Positions 45,901 through 52,722 of a stretch of 64,000 nucleotides of DNA are shown here, piece after piece (within the stretch, counting starts at the first letter, position 1; every line of letters starts with the position of its first letter). The position numbers were made by a program, and so were the translations under genes. Source of the DNA: an uncultured Clostridia bacterium (GTDB taxonomy: Bacteria; Bacillota; Clostridia; TANB77; CAG-508); the NCBI GenBank assembly GCA_934130935.1, contig CAKOYQ010000003.1:62001-126000 (forward strand). The letters run 5' to 3'. The notes below the pieces were generated by a model. It did not search any database, was not told the DNA's origin, and worked only from the letters and a program-made list of their open reading frames with translations.

Positions 45901-46453
45901 AATAACTCAAACAGGATACAATGGACATGAAGACCCAGAGCCAGTTGTAAAAGTAGAATTACATAAAAAGAAACTAGATAATGTAATTGTAAAATTTGGA
46001 TATTGTATAACTGTAACAAACGAGGGAGACATCCCAGGTTATGCTACAGAACTTAAAGATTATGTGCCAGAAGGACTAAAATTTGAGGCTATAGACAATC
46101 CAAACTGGACAGATGAGGGAGATAATGTGATATCTACAAAACAATTAGAGAAAAAATTATTACAACCAGGAGAAAGTGCAACTGTTGAAGTAGTACTTAC
46201 ATGGATAAATGGAGCAGAGAATTTAGCTTTAAAAACAAATATAGTAGAAATTTCTGATGACAGCAACGAATATGATGTGCCAGATAGAGATTCAACACCT
46301 GATAATAAAAAAGATGGAGAAGACGATATTGACATTGCTAAAGTAATTTTAGCTATTTCAACTGGTACTGCAAAAACATATTTTACATTAACAATAGGAT
46401 TATTGGCTGTTGCTGGTATAGGTATTGTATTAATTAAGAAATACGTATTATAA
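39875..46453 (+). CDS. Giant modular surface protein 2, 3' fragment (Cna-B and DUF11 repeats)
   Basis: Continuation of the same protein (2192 codons in this frame; no ribosome site at 39875, so not an independent start). Order: DUF11-like module (40460), two Cna-B repeats (about 41139-41695), DUF11 (41699), five tandem Cna-B repeats (42397-43880), then four DUF11-like modules (43900, 44607, 45255, 45840). It ends in a transmembrane helix and KKYVL. Each Cna-B repeat has KKVWEDNNNQDGxRP (Lys), YTVxE (Glu) and TITNTHTPE (Asn), the residues that form intramolecular isopeptide bonds. No LPXTG. The last ~200 residues are nearly the same as in surface protein 1. Confidence 0.85.
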   Translation: MITKTGEGAARYDQANILYNYLIDSAIKNADKYTSNGYKKPVEMNLTELTSNADGKYEIDSNRNGDNYITGPIKITKNNDLNYDIKLKITNSVTGAEINSSNYIFTDANGTSLGTTDITTLAGRADGFYISIPRTVAKEIDIDVTINYNTKIKKIWLVGTENENTSVTLNSEQPVLEVSEELQTDSVKLTAIPKEFDLALRKYITKLNGADIADTRVPNISEDTLQNGTTATYRHRKDPLVVENGDIVTYKITIYNEGNKNGYASEITDQLPTGLKYTGETTITSNKNTYNVTYDSKNNKIIFTTTTATALNAYEVGKLDNETLEFTCEVTATPDTSSDKILTNVAWISKAYDLDANKEITNIGDDRDSRPQTYPTLDKDSMENYKGNSSNKTDLTDSTYYYAGEQDDDDFEKLVVEPQTSITVTKTWDDNNDQDGLRKKITSVSVNLLANNQVVDTASLTPNNSWTYTFSNLPVKENGNVITYSVAEASEIEGYETTVNGFTITNTHTPEITQVSVEKIWNDNNNQDGKRPDSINVNLLANGTAVEGKTATLNDANSWKYTFANLPVYSNGNKITYTVSEPTLPTGYTKEITGDATTGFIITNTHKIFDLALRKYITKVNDTALTTANTRVPNIYEDTLQNGTTATYKHRKDPVQVVQGDVVTYQIAIYNEGQKTGYASQIIDQLPTGLKYSGDATIISKNASGANKNTYNVNYNSETNRITLDITGVAKDLNAYQEGKLDKEIIEIKCTVVAEADTTSKKTLTNVAWISGAYDTENNTSTTTDRDSQPETIPNVNKDNMEKYKGNTENNEDLTDKTYYYKGEQDDDDFEKLVIEPESTNVSVKKVWEDNNNQDGKRLTDITIQLLANGTEVEGKTTTLNENNNWNYTFRNLPKKSGGTSINYTVKEIETIDGYTSKTTGSMADGYTITNTHTPETINIPIKKVWEDNNNQDGIRPKNITITLFADGEEVEGKKVQIKGDENEWTYTYENLPKYANGVEIIYTINETGVPQGYDSSKTGDMANGFTITNTHTPEVRNISVKKVWVDNDNQDGIRPTSIELILKANGTEKQRHTLEGNGNEWTYTFTNLPKYENGTEITYTVEESGVPSGYKSLTTGSMAGGFTLTNTYTPGKTSVKVKKIWEDNNNQDGLRPDKVSVSLIANGDEKNPVQTVDLNEANGWEYTFTDLPEKSNGNEIEYSIIENTKIDGYTTSIKNNNTTSTAGEIQTTSAPEYTITNTHDTDEISITVNKVWNDDNDADKIRPTSIVVNVKNGEQIVATITLSAENNWTHTFENLPAKQNGNNINYVLEEVEPDGYTGNITENSANNYTITNTHTPNKAFDLALRKYITRINNNDLTTLGLASRIPKISEAALKTGTTAEYQHRKDPIKVEEGDIVTYQITIYNEGDKDGYANQIIDQLPTGLIYNPSSTVTSKDSKGADKNTYTVTYEASTNRVTFDIVNTEGNSAKDLKAYATGNLDSETIEIKCKVVYKAVVGNKNILTNVAWINEAYNTTDKKSVIKAGEDRDSEPGTKPNVNKDNMENYKGDTSNKDDLADSTYYYKGEQDDDDFEKIYVKTFDLSLRKFIISVNGVEMKDNKGKYTREPDVDITGLKNGTSTTAIYKHPKTPVSLKVGDNVIYTIRVYNEGEVAGYANEVKDYLPPYLIYVEDSAINKKYGWQISENGRIATTSCLSNKEISEFDGTKLAYEDLQIECKISENAIPDESITNIAEISEYKYGDTVITQDIDSKSDNITEKLPEDEKLPDYKKDKEKDEYIPGNEDDDDFEKVYVKEFDLALRKFITKVQEKEVTTREPQVKNEDGKISYEHTKDPVTLHVGDVVIYTLRIYNEGEIDGYASEITDDIPEFLEYLPDETTNVEYMWKMYDENGKETTNVQQASKVKTTYLSKDNSKDNLLKAFDGNTLYYKDIKIAFKVKDPNSNTYIITNHAQISDDTDEDGNKINDKDSETDKWNEGEDDQDIENVKVEYFDLSILKFVSKVIIQENGQEKITQTGYNGHEDPEPVVKVELHKKKLDNVIVKFGYCITVTNEGDIPGYATELKDYVPEGLKFEAIDNPNWTDEGDNVISTKQLEKKLLQPGESATVEVVLTWINGAENLALKTNIVEISDDSNEYDVPDRDSTPDNKKDGEDDIDIAKVILAISTGTAKTYFTLTIGLLAVAGIGIVLIKKYVL
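42397..43880 (+). repeat. Five tandem Cna-B coding repeats (~290-330 nt each)
   Basis: Repeats begin near 42397, 42688, 42985, 43273 and 43605. The stretch encoding KKVWEDNNNQDG is almost identical in DNA between repeats (for example 42403-42440 and 42700-42737), giving substrate for slippage or recombination that could change repeat number. Confidence 0.8.
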
Positions 46454-46462
46454 TAAAATAAA

Positions 46463-46507
46463 GAATCGAAACCAAAGGTCAATTTGGGGTCGGTTCTTTT
46501 TTTGCCC
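46463..46507 (+). terminator. Terminator of surface gene 2 with REP-like element
   Basis: GAATCGAAACC (46463-46473) pairs with GGTCGGTTC (46488-46496), followed by seven Ts. It includes a GGGGTCGGTTC...GCCC REP-like copy (46486-46507) and matches the 3' region of surface gene 1, so the duplication included the 3' UTR. Confidence 0.75.
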
Positions 46508-46526
46508 ATTTTTTTAAAAATAAATA

Positions 46527-46555
46527 TTTACAACAATAAAGGCTTATGATATAAT
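46527..46555 (+). promoter_or_regulatory. Promoter of the 46584-50931 gene cluster
   Basis: TTTACA (46527-46532), 17-nt spacer, TATAAT (46550-46555), 28 nt before the GTG start. Confidence 0.75.
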
Positions 46556-46583
46556 CGAAAAAGAATAGATATGGGGTGATTTA

Positions 46584-47519
46584 GTGAACCAGATATTAAT
46601 TACAGGGGAAGAAAAAACAAAGTCAAAAAAGGTAAAAAAAGAAAAGAAAGTATTACCAGTAGGTTTAATAACATCTTTTTTTGCTATAAGTATAATGATA
46701 GTAGGAATTTGCATGATAAGTGGAAGTGTATATGCAAAAGAGAGGATAAATGAAGTAGTAGCAGCAAGTGTAAAACCACAAGTAGAAATTAACAGAAATG
46801 ATGATGATAATACTGTAGAAATAAATGTAAAACACATAAGAGCAATAACAAAAATTGCATATAAATGGAATGAGGAAGAAGAAACAATAATAGATGGCAA
46901 AAACAGAAAAAATATATCAGAAACCATAGATTTGATAGGAGGCAAAAATACATTAACTGTTGCAATCACTGAAGAAAATGGTCAGACAGTAACTTATGAA
47001 AAGACTTATACTGTAGGAAACATACCAGAAATAAAACTAGAAGCAGTATCAAATGGTGTAAAACTAATAGCAACAAGTGAAGCTAAAATTAGTTATATAG
47101 TATATAGTTGGGATAATGGAGAAGAACAACAGATAGAAGTTGGAGATGAGTCAACATACGAAGGAATAATAAATGCACCAAAAGGGCAACATACTTTAAA
47201 GATTGAAGTAGTAGATGAAAATGACATGAAGGCTAAGAAGACTCAAGCAGTGGTTGGAGATACAGAGCCAGTACTAAATGTTGATCCAGATTATGTAGAT
47301 GGAAAAGTAGCATTTAAAATAGACGCAGAAGATGATGAACAAATTACAAAAGTTGAAATAACTCATAATGGAGGAAAAAAACAAGTTATAGATGTAAACG
47401 ATAAAACATATCATAATGATGTAATAATGACAACAGGAGAAACAAACACAATAATAGTAACAGTAACTAATATAAATGGATTAACAAAAACTTCAAGAGT
47501 AAAATTCGATAATAAATAG
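46584..47519 (+). CDS. Hypothetical single-pass protein with Ig-like extracellular repeats
   Basis: 311-residue protein with a basic N-terminus (KKVKKEKK), one transmembrane helix (about 30-52: LITSFFAISIMIVGICMI) and an extracytoplasmic region of about three beta-sandwich-like repeats. The repeats share a pattern such as YKWNEEEETIIDG / YSWDNGEEQQIEVG and KxTLTVAITEENGQTVTYEKTY / GQHTLKIEVVDENDMKAKK. Function is not recognised; surface sensing or adhesion are options. The start is GTG 46584 behind ATGGGGTGATTTA. It is followed after 9 nt by the REC-GGDEF gene, so the two are probably translated from one mRNA. Confidence 0.75.
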   Translation: MNQILITGEEKTKSKKVKKEKKVLPVGLITSFFAISIMIVGICMISGSVYAKERINEVVAASVKPQVEINRNDDDNTVEINVKHIRAITKIAYKWNEEEETIIDGKNRKNISETIDLIGGKNTLTVAITEENGQTVTYEKTYTVGNIPEIKLEAVSNGVKLIATSEAKISYIVYSWDNGEEQQIEVGDESTYEGIINAPKGQHTLKIEVVDENDMKAKKTQAVVGDTEPVLNVDPDYVDGKVAFKIDAEDDEQITKVEITHNGGKKQVIDVNDKTYHNDVIMTTGETNTIIVTVTNINGLTKTSRVKFDNK

Positions 47520-47528
47520 GAGAAACAT

Positions 47529-48458
47529 ATGGTACAAGAAATATATATAATAGATGATGATGAATCATCATTACCGATATTTAAAGAATTATTCAAAAAA
47601 GAAAATGAGTTTAAATTTATTGGAGTAAAAACAGAACAAATAGATATTGCGTTAAAAAATATACCATTTTTAATAATAATAAATGAAGACGCTATAGACA
47701 GAAACGCATCAGAAGTATGCGAGAAAATAAGAACAGATGAAGATAATAAAATAACACCGATAATAGTGGTGTCATCAAATTCAGATAGAAGGCATAGACT
47801 AGAAGTGTTAAGTAAATCTGTAGAATATTATATAAAAAAACCAGTAGATACAGACTATTTATATTATACAGTAAAGAATTTAAATAGATTATTGAGTGTA
47901 AACAGAAGAATAAGTCCATTAACTGGGCTACCAGGGAATATTCAGATACATGCAGAACTAAAAAAAAGAATTTCAAAAAACGAAGAATTTTCTGTTTTGT
48001 ATCTGGATTTGGACAATTTCAAGGCATATAATGATGTATATGGATTTTTAAAAGGAGATCAAATAATAGAATTTACAGCACAAATAATAACACAATGTGT
48101 ACATGAAAAGTTTCCAGAGAACTCATTTATTGGACACATAGGAGGAGATGACTTTATAGCTATAGTCCCATCACTAAATGTAGATGAGATATGTCAACTC
48201 ATAATTGCTAATTTTGATAAAAATGTAACAAAATTCTTTACAGATGAAGATATAGAAAAAGGCTATATAGAAGTAGCAAATAGAAAAGGAATAATAGAAC
48301 AATTTGCATTAACATCAATATCAATAGGGGTTGTAATTGTAGAAAGAGGAAGATTTTCTAATATATTAGAAATAGGAGATGTTGGAGCTCAAGTAAAACA
48401 TATGGTTAAATCTGTTATGGGTAGTAGCTATGCAGTAGACAGGAGACAATCTCATTAG
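47529..48458 (+). CDS. Receiver-like domain plus GGDEF-domain protein
   Basis: 309-residue cytoplasmic protein. Residues 1-115 fit a response-regulator receiver fold: acidic IIDDDE (8-12), switch Ser (VVSS, 82-83) and the conserved Lys (KKP, 103-105). The phospho-acceptor position reads FLIIINED, with Asn52 where Asp is usual, so phosphorylation is doubtful. Residues ~130-309 are a GGDEF domain with LDLDNFKAYNDVYGF and the active-site motif GGDDF (205-209), an accepted variant, so c-di-GMP synthesis is possible. No RxxD I-site seen. A 9-nt gap links it to the upstream Ig-like membrane protein. Confidence 0.85.
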   Translation: MVQEIYIIDDDESSLPIFKELFKKENEFKFIGVKTEQIDIALKNIPFLIIINEDAIDRNASEVCEKIRTDEDNKITPIIVVSSNSDRRHRLEVLSKSVEYYIKKPVDTDYLYYTVKNLNRLLSVNRRISPLTGLPGNIQIHAELKKRISKNEEFSVLYLDLDNFKAYNDVYGFLKGDQIIEFTAQIITQCVHEKFPENSFIGHIGGDDFIAIVPSLNVDEICQLIIANFDKNVTKFFTDEDIEKGYIEVANRKGIIEQFALTSISIGVVIVERGRFSNILEIGDVGAQVKHMVKSVMGSSYAVDRRQSH

Positions 48459-48475
48459 GAGGAAAAGAATATAAA

Positions 48476-49783
48476 ATGATTACACAAATATTAATTTTAG
48501 TTATATTAATAGGATTAAATGCATTTTTTGCGGCAAGCGAAATTGCATTTATCTCGTTAAGTGATGCAAAAATAGAAAAACAAGCAAAAGAGGGAAATAA
48601 AAAAGCCAAACAAATAGAAAAGATGCTAGAGAGTCCAAGTAAATTTCTAGCGACAATACAAATAGGTATAACTTTAGCAGGATTTTTATCAAGTGCATTT
48701 GCATCTGATACATTTGCATATAAGTTAGCACCAGTATTAAATGATGTAATTCCAATAGGTATAGGTGTTTGGCAAAATATATCAATAATTATAATAACAA
48801 TAATATTATCTTTTTTTACATTGATTTTTGGAGAATTAGTGCCAAAAAGGCTTGCAATGAAAAATTATGAAAAAATAGCATTTGCAACAATTGGAATAAT
48901 AAGAGGTATTTCTGTTATTACTTCGCCATTTGTAAAACTATTAACAGTAACAACAAATGCAATATCAAAAGTATTTGGAGTTGGGGAAAAAGAAGAGGAA
49001 ATTGTTACAGAAGAAGAAATTAAAATGATGGTTGATCAAGGTGAAGAAAACGGAACCATTGAGGAAGATGAAAAAGAATATATAAATAATGTATTTGAAT
49101 TTAATGATATAACAGTATCAGAAATAATGACACATAGGACAGACATATTTGCAGTTGATATAAATACTAGCCCTGGAGAATTATTAGAAGAAATAATAAA
49201 AGATGATTGTAAACACAGTAGAATACCAGTTTATGATGAAACAATAGATGAAATAAAAGGAATTTTATATGTAAAAGATATAATCAAAAATATTAACAAA
49301 AAAACATTTAAAATCAAAAATATTATGAAAGAAGCATATTTTGTATCACAGAGTAAATTGATTAATGAGTTATTTAAAGAACTGCAAAAAAATAAAAAGC
49401 AAATTGCTATAATAGTAGACGAATATGGAGGAACAGCAGGACTTATAACTATGGAAGATATACTTGAAGAAATTGTTGGAGACATTTATGATGAATATGA
49501 TGAAATAGAAGAGGAATATGAAAAAATAGATGATAAAACATATATTATTTCTGGAAGTATGCCAATATATGATGTAAATAAATTACTAGAGGCACACATT
49601 CCAGAAGGAGATTATGACACATTGTCAGGGTATTTACAAGAAGAGTTAGGAAGAATTCCTACAGAAGAAGAGATGCCAACAGTTGAGACGGAAGAGCTAA
49701 CATTTAAAATAGAGGAATATGAAGATAAGAGAATTTTAAAAGTAAAGGTTTGTAAAAACGAAAATTTAAGTAAAGAAGAATAA
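48476..49783 (+). CDS. CNNM/CorC (HlyC-type) transporter family protein
   Basis: 435-residue protein with an N-terminal CNNM transmembrane domain (three to four helices up to about 150, starting ILVILIGLNAFFAASEIAF), a pair of CBS domains (about 200-320, DIFAVDINTSPGELLEEI and QIAIIVDEYGGTAGLITMEDILEEIVGDI) and a C-terminal CorC_HlyC domain (about 340-425). CNNM proteins export Mg2+ and related ions; older names include haemolysin C-like. Start ATG 48476 follows TAGGAGGAAAAGAATATAAA, 17 nt after the GGDEF gene. Confidence 0.92.
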   Translation: MITQILILVILIGLNAFFAASEIAFISLSDAKIEKQAKEGNKKAKQIEKMLESPSKFLATIQIGITLAGFLSSAFASDTFAYKLAPVLNDVIPIGIGVWQNISIIIITIILSFFTLIFGELVPKRLAMKNYEKIAFATIGIIRGISVITSPFVKLLTVTTNAISKVFGVGEKEEEIVTEEEIKMMVDQGEENGTIEEDEKEYINNVFEFNDITVSEIMTHRTDIFAVDINTSPGELLEEIIKDDCKHSRIPVYDETIDEIKGILYVKDIIKNINKKTFKIKNIMKEAYFVSQSKLINELFKELQKNKKQIAIIVDEYGGTAGLITMEDILEEIVGDIYDEYDEIEEEYEKIDDKTYIISGSMPIYDVNKLLEAHIPEGDYDTLSGYLQEELGRIPTEEEMPTVETEELTFKIEEYEDKRILKVKVCKNENLSKEE

Positions 49784-49810
49784 TAATATGAGAGGTAGAA
49801 AGTTGAAAGT

Positions 49811-50359
49811 ATGCAAAAAGAATTAGTAGACATTGTAGATGAAAATAACAAATTAACAGGGCAGATTGAAGACAGATGGGAGGCATATAATAAAGGATTA
49901 TGGAGAAGAACAGTTTCGTGTTGGATAATGAATGAAAAAGGAGAAGTGCTGTTACAAAAAAGAACAGTAAATAAGCGAAGGAATCCTAATAAATGGGCAA
50001 AAACTGGAGGACAAGTTGATAGTGGCGAAACTGTAGAAGAAGCAATATTTAGAGAAGTAAAAGAAGAATTAGGAATAGAAGTTCCAAAAGAACAAATTAA
50101 AGTAATAGATGTTCATAAAAGTAATGATGCAAATAGGCGTTTTGCATATAATTTTATATTTGTAGTAAATTATAAAATAAATGATTATAAATTACAAAAA
50201 GAAGAGGTTTCGGAAGTTAAATATGTCACAATCAAAGAAATGGAATTGGCCAGAAAGAATCGTGATTTTAATTACACTTTTAGTGCTTGGAGCGACGAAG
50301 ATTTTTATAGAGAAATAAATTTATTAAAAAATAAAAGCAAAGAAATTTTGGAAAAATAA
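49811..50359 (+). CDS. Nudix hydrolase
   Basis: 182-residue Nudix hydrolase. The Nudix box spans about residues 66-88: GGQVDSGETVEEAIFREV continuing KEELGI, fulfilling GX5EX7REUXEEXGU. The N-terminus (ELVDIVDENNKLTG, then RRTVSCWIMNEKGEVLLQKR) resembles the YfcD/IPP-isomerase-like branch, whose substrates are various nucleoside or isoprenoid diphosphates. The exact substrate is unknown. ATG 49811 has a weak ribosome site (AGAGGTAGAAAGTTGAAAGT). It lies 27 nt after the CNNM gene. Confidence 0.9.
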   Translation: MQKELVDIVDENNKLTGQIEDRWEAYNKGLWRRTVSCWIMNEKGEVLLQKRTVNKRRNPNKWAKTGGQVDSGETVEEAIFREVKEELGIEVPKEQIKVIDVHKSNDANRRFAYNFIFVVNYKINDYKLQKEEVSEVKYVTIKEMELARKNRDFNYTFSAWSDEDFYREINLLKNKSKEILEK

Positions 50360-50397
50360 ACATTAATAAAAAATATAATATAAGGAGTAAGTGTATT

Positions 50398-50931
50398 ATG
50401 TATAATCGAATTTCTATTGTTGGAGGATCTGGAAGTGGAAAAAGCACATTATGTAATATTTTATCAAAAGAGTTAAACTTACCAGCTATTCATTTAGACG
50501 CCATTAATTTTAATGCAAATTGGGTTGAAATAAATAAAGAGGAAAGAGATAAAATAATATCTGATAAATCATCAGAAGATAAATGGATTATTGATGGAAA
50601 TTACAATAAAACACTTAAAGAACGTTTTAAAAAAGCCGACTTGATAATATGGTTAGATTACTCAACATGCATGCAATTAAAAGGTGTTTTTAAAAGATAT
50701 TTTAAAACGCGTAATAAAGAAAGAACTGAAATTCCGGGATGTAAAGAACGTTTAAATTTTAAATTTATAAAATATGTAGCTACATATAATAAAAAGAAAA
50801 GACCTGTAATTGCAGATTATTTAAAAAATATACCAAAAGATAAAGTTATAAGATTTAAAAAACAAAAAGATTTAAACAAATGGCTTATAGAATTTACACA
50901 TAATGATAATATTTTAGAAGGATTGAAGTAA
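50398..50931 (+). CDS. P-loop NTPase, FlaR/adenylate-kinase-like
   Basis: 177-residue small kinase-like protein. Walker A GGSGSGKSTLCN (about 8-19), followed by PAIHLDAINFNANWVE (acid/aromatic lid motif) and WIIDGNYNKTL, WLDYSTCMQL. The pattern matches proteins annotated DNA topology modulation protein FlaR or shikimate/adenylate kinase-like. Actual substrate is not determinable. Start ATG 50398 follows ATAAGGAGTAAGTGTATT. It is probably the last gene of the 46584 cluster; a terminator-like hairpin follows. Confidence 0.8.
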   Translation: MYNRISIVGGSGSGKSTLCNILSKELNLPAIHLDAINFNANWVEINKEERDKIISDKSSEDKWIIDGNYNKTLKERFKKADLIIWLDYSTCMQLKGVFKRYFKTRNKERTEIPGCKERLNFKFIKYVATYNKKKRPVIADYLKNIPKDKVIRFKKQKDLNKWLIEFTHNDNILEGLK

Positions 50932-50952
50932 ACAATATAAATCATAAAAAAT

Positions 50953-51015
50953 AAAAACTCACATACAATTATAAAAAAGGGTTAATAAACCCAGATTGAT
51001 TGTATAGGAGTTTTT
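50953..51015 (+). promoter_or_regulatory. Terminator-shaped hairpin containing the cwlD ribosome site
   Basis: AAAAACTC (50953-50960) pairs with GAGTTTTT (51008-51015), and ATACAAT (50963-50969) with ATTGTAT (50999-51005); a small GGGTT/AACCC hairpin sits in the loop. The AGGAG ribosome site (51006-51010) lies in the 3' arm. TCATAAA (50942-50948) and CATACAAT (50962-50969) resemble sigma-E -35/-10 elements; RNA started there would lack the 5' arm. Confidence 0.55.
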
Positions 51016-51017
51016 AA

Positions 51018-51725
51018 ATGATAGTTTTAACTAAAAGAAAAATAAGAATAACAATATTAATTGTATTTTTTTTGGTATTTGGAGTTACATTTTTAAATGA
51101 CAAAAAAGAAGGAGTGCCAACAGTATCTCTGCCTGTTTCTGGAAAAACAGTAGTTATTGATGCTGGGCATGGAAAGCCAGATGAAGGAGCACAAAGTAGC
51201 AGAGGCACAACTGAAGCAGAAACTAATCTTAAAATTGCATTAAAATTACAAAATTTATTAGAACAGAGTGGTTCTTCTGTAATACTTACGCGTTCAGATG
51301 AAAATGCAATATATGATTTAGATGCAAAGACACTAAAACAGAAAAAGATTTCAGATATTCATAACAGAGTAAAGATTGGAAATGAAAGCTCAGCAGACAT
51401 ATTTGTTTCAATACACCTAAATAAAATACCACAACAACAATATGATGGATGGCAAACATTTTATAATGCACAAAACCAAGATGGACAGAAACTTGCAGTG
51501 GCTATACAAAATAATTTAAATAAAGCTATTCAAAAAGAAAACAATAGAGTCGCAAAGAGTATTGATAACATATATATTGTTAAACATGTAGAAATACCAA
51601 CAACTATTGTGGAATGTGGTTTTTTATCAAATGCAGATGAAGAAAAAAAGCTACTAGAAGATGAATATCAAAATAGATTGGCTTGGGGAATTTATAATGG
51701 AATAATAGATTATTTTTATCAATAG
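51018..51725 (+). CDS. cwlD: N-acetylmuramoyl-L-alanine amidase, CwlD family
   Basis: 235-residue Amidase_3 zinc hydrolase with an N-terminal membrane segment (ITILIVFFLVFGVTFL). It makes muramic-delta-lactam in spore cortex together with PdaA in Bacillus and Clostridium. Conserved blocks: VVIDAGHGKPDEGA (zinc His), E in TEAETNLKIALKL, SIHLNKIP (zinc His) and the catalytic Glu in TIVECGFLSNADEE. Length matches CwlD rather than vegetative amidases, which carry binding repeats. ATG 51018 has its ribosome site inside a hairpin. Present with a GerS-like gene 4.4 kb downstream. Confidence 0.9.
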   Translation: MIVLTKRKIRITILIVFFLVFGVTFLNDKKEGVPTVSLPVSGKTVVIDAGHGKPDEGAQSSRGTTEAETNLKIALKLQNLLEQSGSSVILTRSDENAIYDLDAKTLKQKKISDIHNRVKIGNESSADIFVSIHLNKIPQQQYDGWQTFYNAQNQDGQKLAVAIQNNLNKAIQKENNRVAKSIDNIYIVKHVEIPTTIVECGFLSNADEEKKLLEDEYQNRLAWGIYNGIIDYFYQ

Positions 51726-51746
51726 ATATAGTCTATTGTTAATTAC

Positions 51747-51784
51747 AAAAATTACTGTGACCTTACGGATACAGTAATTTTTTG
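51747..51784 (+). terminator. cwlD terminator
   Basis: AAAATTACTGT / ACAGTAATTTT hairpin followed by TTG; it separates cwlD from minD. Confidence 0.8.
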
Positions 51785-51805
51785 TGTAAAATTTAAGGAA
51801 ATACA

Positions 51806-51834
51806 TTGACTTTTTGACAGTTTCATTGTATTAT
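51806..51834 (+). promoter_or_regulatory. minD promoter
   Basis: TTGACT (51806-51811), 17-nt spacer, TATTAT (51829-51834), 58 nt upstream of minD. An overlapping TTGACA/TAATTG option also exists. Confidence 0.65.
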
Positions 51835-51891
51835 AGTAATTGTAAAAACTAGGATTTTAAATTCACAAGAATTATCCTAAGGAGGAAGAAT

Positions 51892-52683
51892 ATGGGAGAA
51901 GTTATAGTTATAACATCAGGAAAAGGTGGAGTTGGAAAAACAACAACAACAGCAAACCTAGGTTCTAGTCTAGCATTAGAAGGAAAAAAAGTTGCATTAA
52001 TAGATACAGACATTGGGCTAAGAAATTTAGATGTAGTAATGGGATTAGAAAATAGAATAGTATATGATATAGTTGATGTTGTTGAAGAAAAATGCAAACT
52101 TAGACAAGCATTAATAAAGGACAAGAGATTTAAAGAATTATATTTATTACCAGCTGCACAAACAAGAGACAAAAGTGCAGTAAATGAAGAACAAATGATA
52201 GATTTAACAAATAAATTAAAAGAAGAATTTGACTATATACTTGTAGATTGTCCTGCTGGAATAGAGCAAGGCTTTAAAAATGCTATAGCAGGAGCAGATC
52301 GTGCCATAGTAGTAACAACTGCAGAAATATCTTCAATAAGAGATGCTGATAGAATTATAGGATTGTTAGAAGCATCAGAAATTAAAAATCCAGAATTAGT
52401 TATTAATAGAATAAGACCAAACATGGTAAAAAAAGGTGAAATGATGGATGTAAATGATATAGTTGATTTATTATCAATAGACTTAATTGGTGTTGTTCCA
52501 GATGATGAATATATAATAACACAAACCAATAAGGGAGAACCAGTAATACAAAATAGAAAAGCACCATCAGGTAAAGCTTATTTAGAGATTGCTAAAAGAG
52601 TATTAGGAGAAAATATAGAAGTAACAATTCCAGGAAGAGAAAAAGGTTTTTTTGCAAAGCTAAAAAGTTTATTTAAAAAATAA
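51892..52683 (+). CDS. minD: Septum site-determining ATPase MinD
   Basis: 263-residue deviant-Walker ATPase that binds the membrane in the ATP dimer and places the division site. Visible are KGGVGKT (11-17), DTDIGLRNLDVVMGLENR, LVDCPAGIEQGF and, at the C-terminus, the amphipathic membrane-targeting helix GFFAKLKSLFKK. Start ATG 51892 follows TAAGGAGGAAGAAT. It heads an operon minD-minE-rodA. minC is not adjacent; it may be elsewhere on the chromosome. Confidence 0.96.
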   Translation: MGEVIVITSGKGGVGKTTTTANLGSSLALEGKKVALIDTDIGLRNLDVVMGLENRIVYDIVDVVEEKCKLRQALIKDKRFKELYLLPAAQTRDKSAVNEEQMIDLTNKLKEEFDYILVDCPAGIEQGFKNAIAGADRAIVVTTAEISSIRDADRIIGLLEASEIKNPELVINRIRPNMVKKGEMMDVNDIVDLLSIDLIGVVPDDEYIITQTNKGEPVIQNRKAPSGKAYLEIAKRVLGENIEVTIPGREKGFFAKLKSLFKK

Positions 52684-52722
52684 ATGCTATTAAAATAAAC
52701 AAAAGTTGGAGGGTAATAAATA

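Noticed and set aside
46584..47519. Sortase or sensor kinase partner for the surface proteins
   Set aside because: The gene has one membrane helix and beta-sandwich repeats but no sortase TLxTC motif or kinase boxes.
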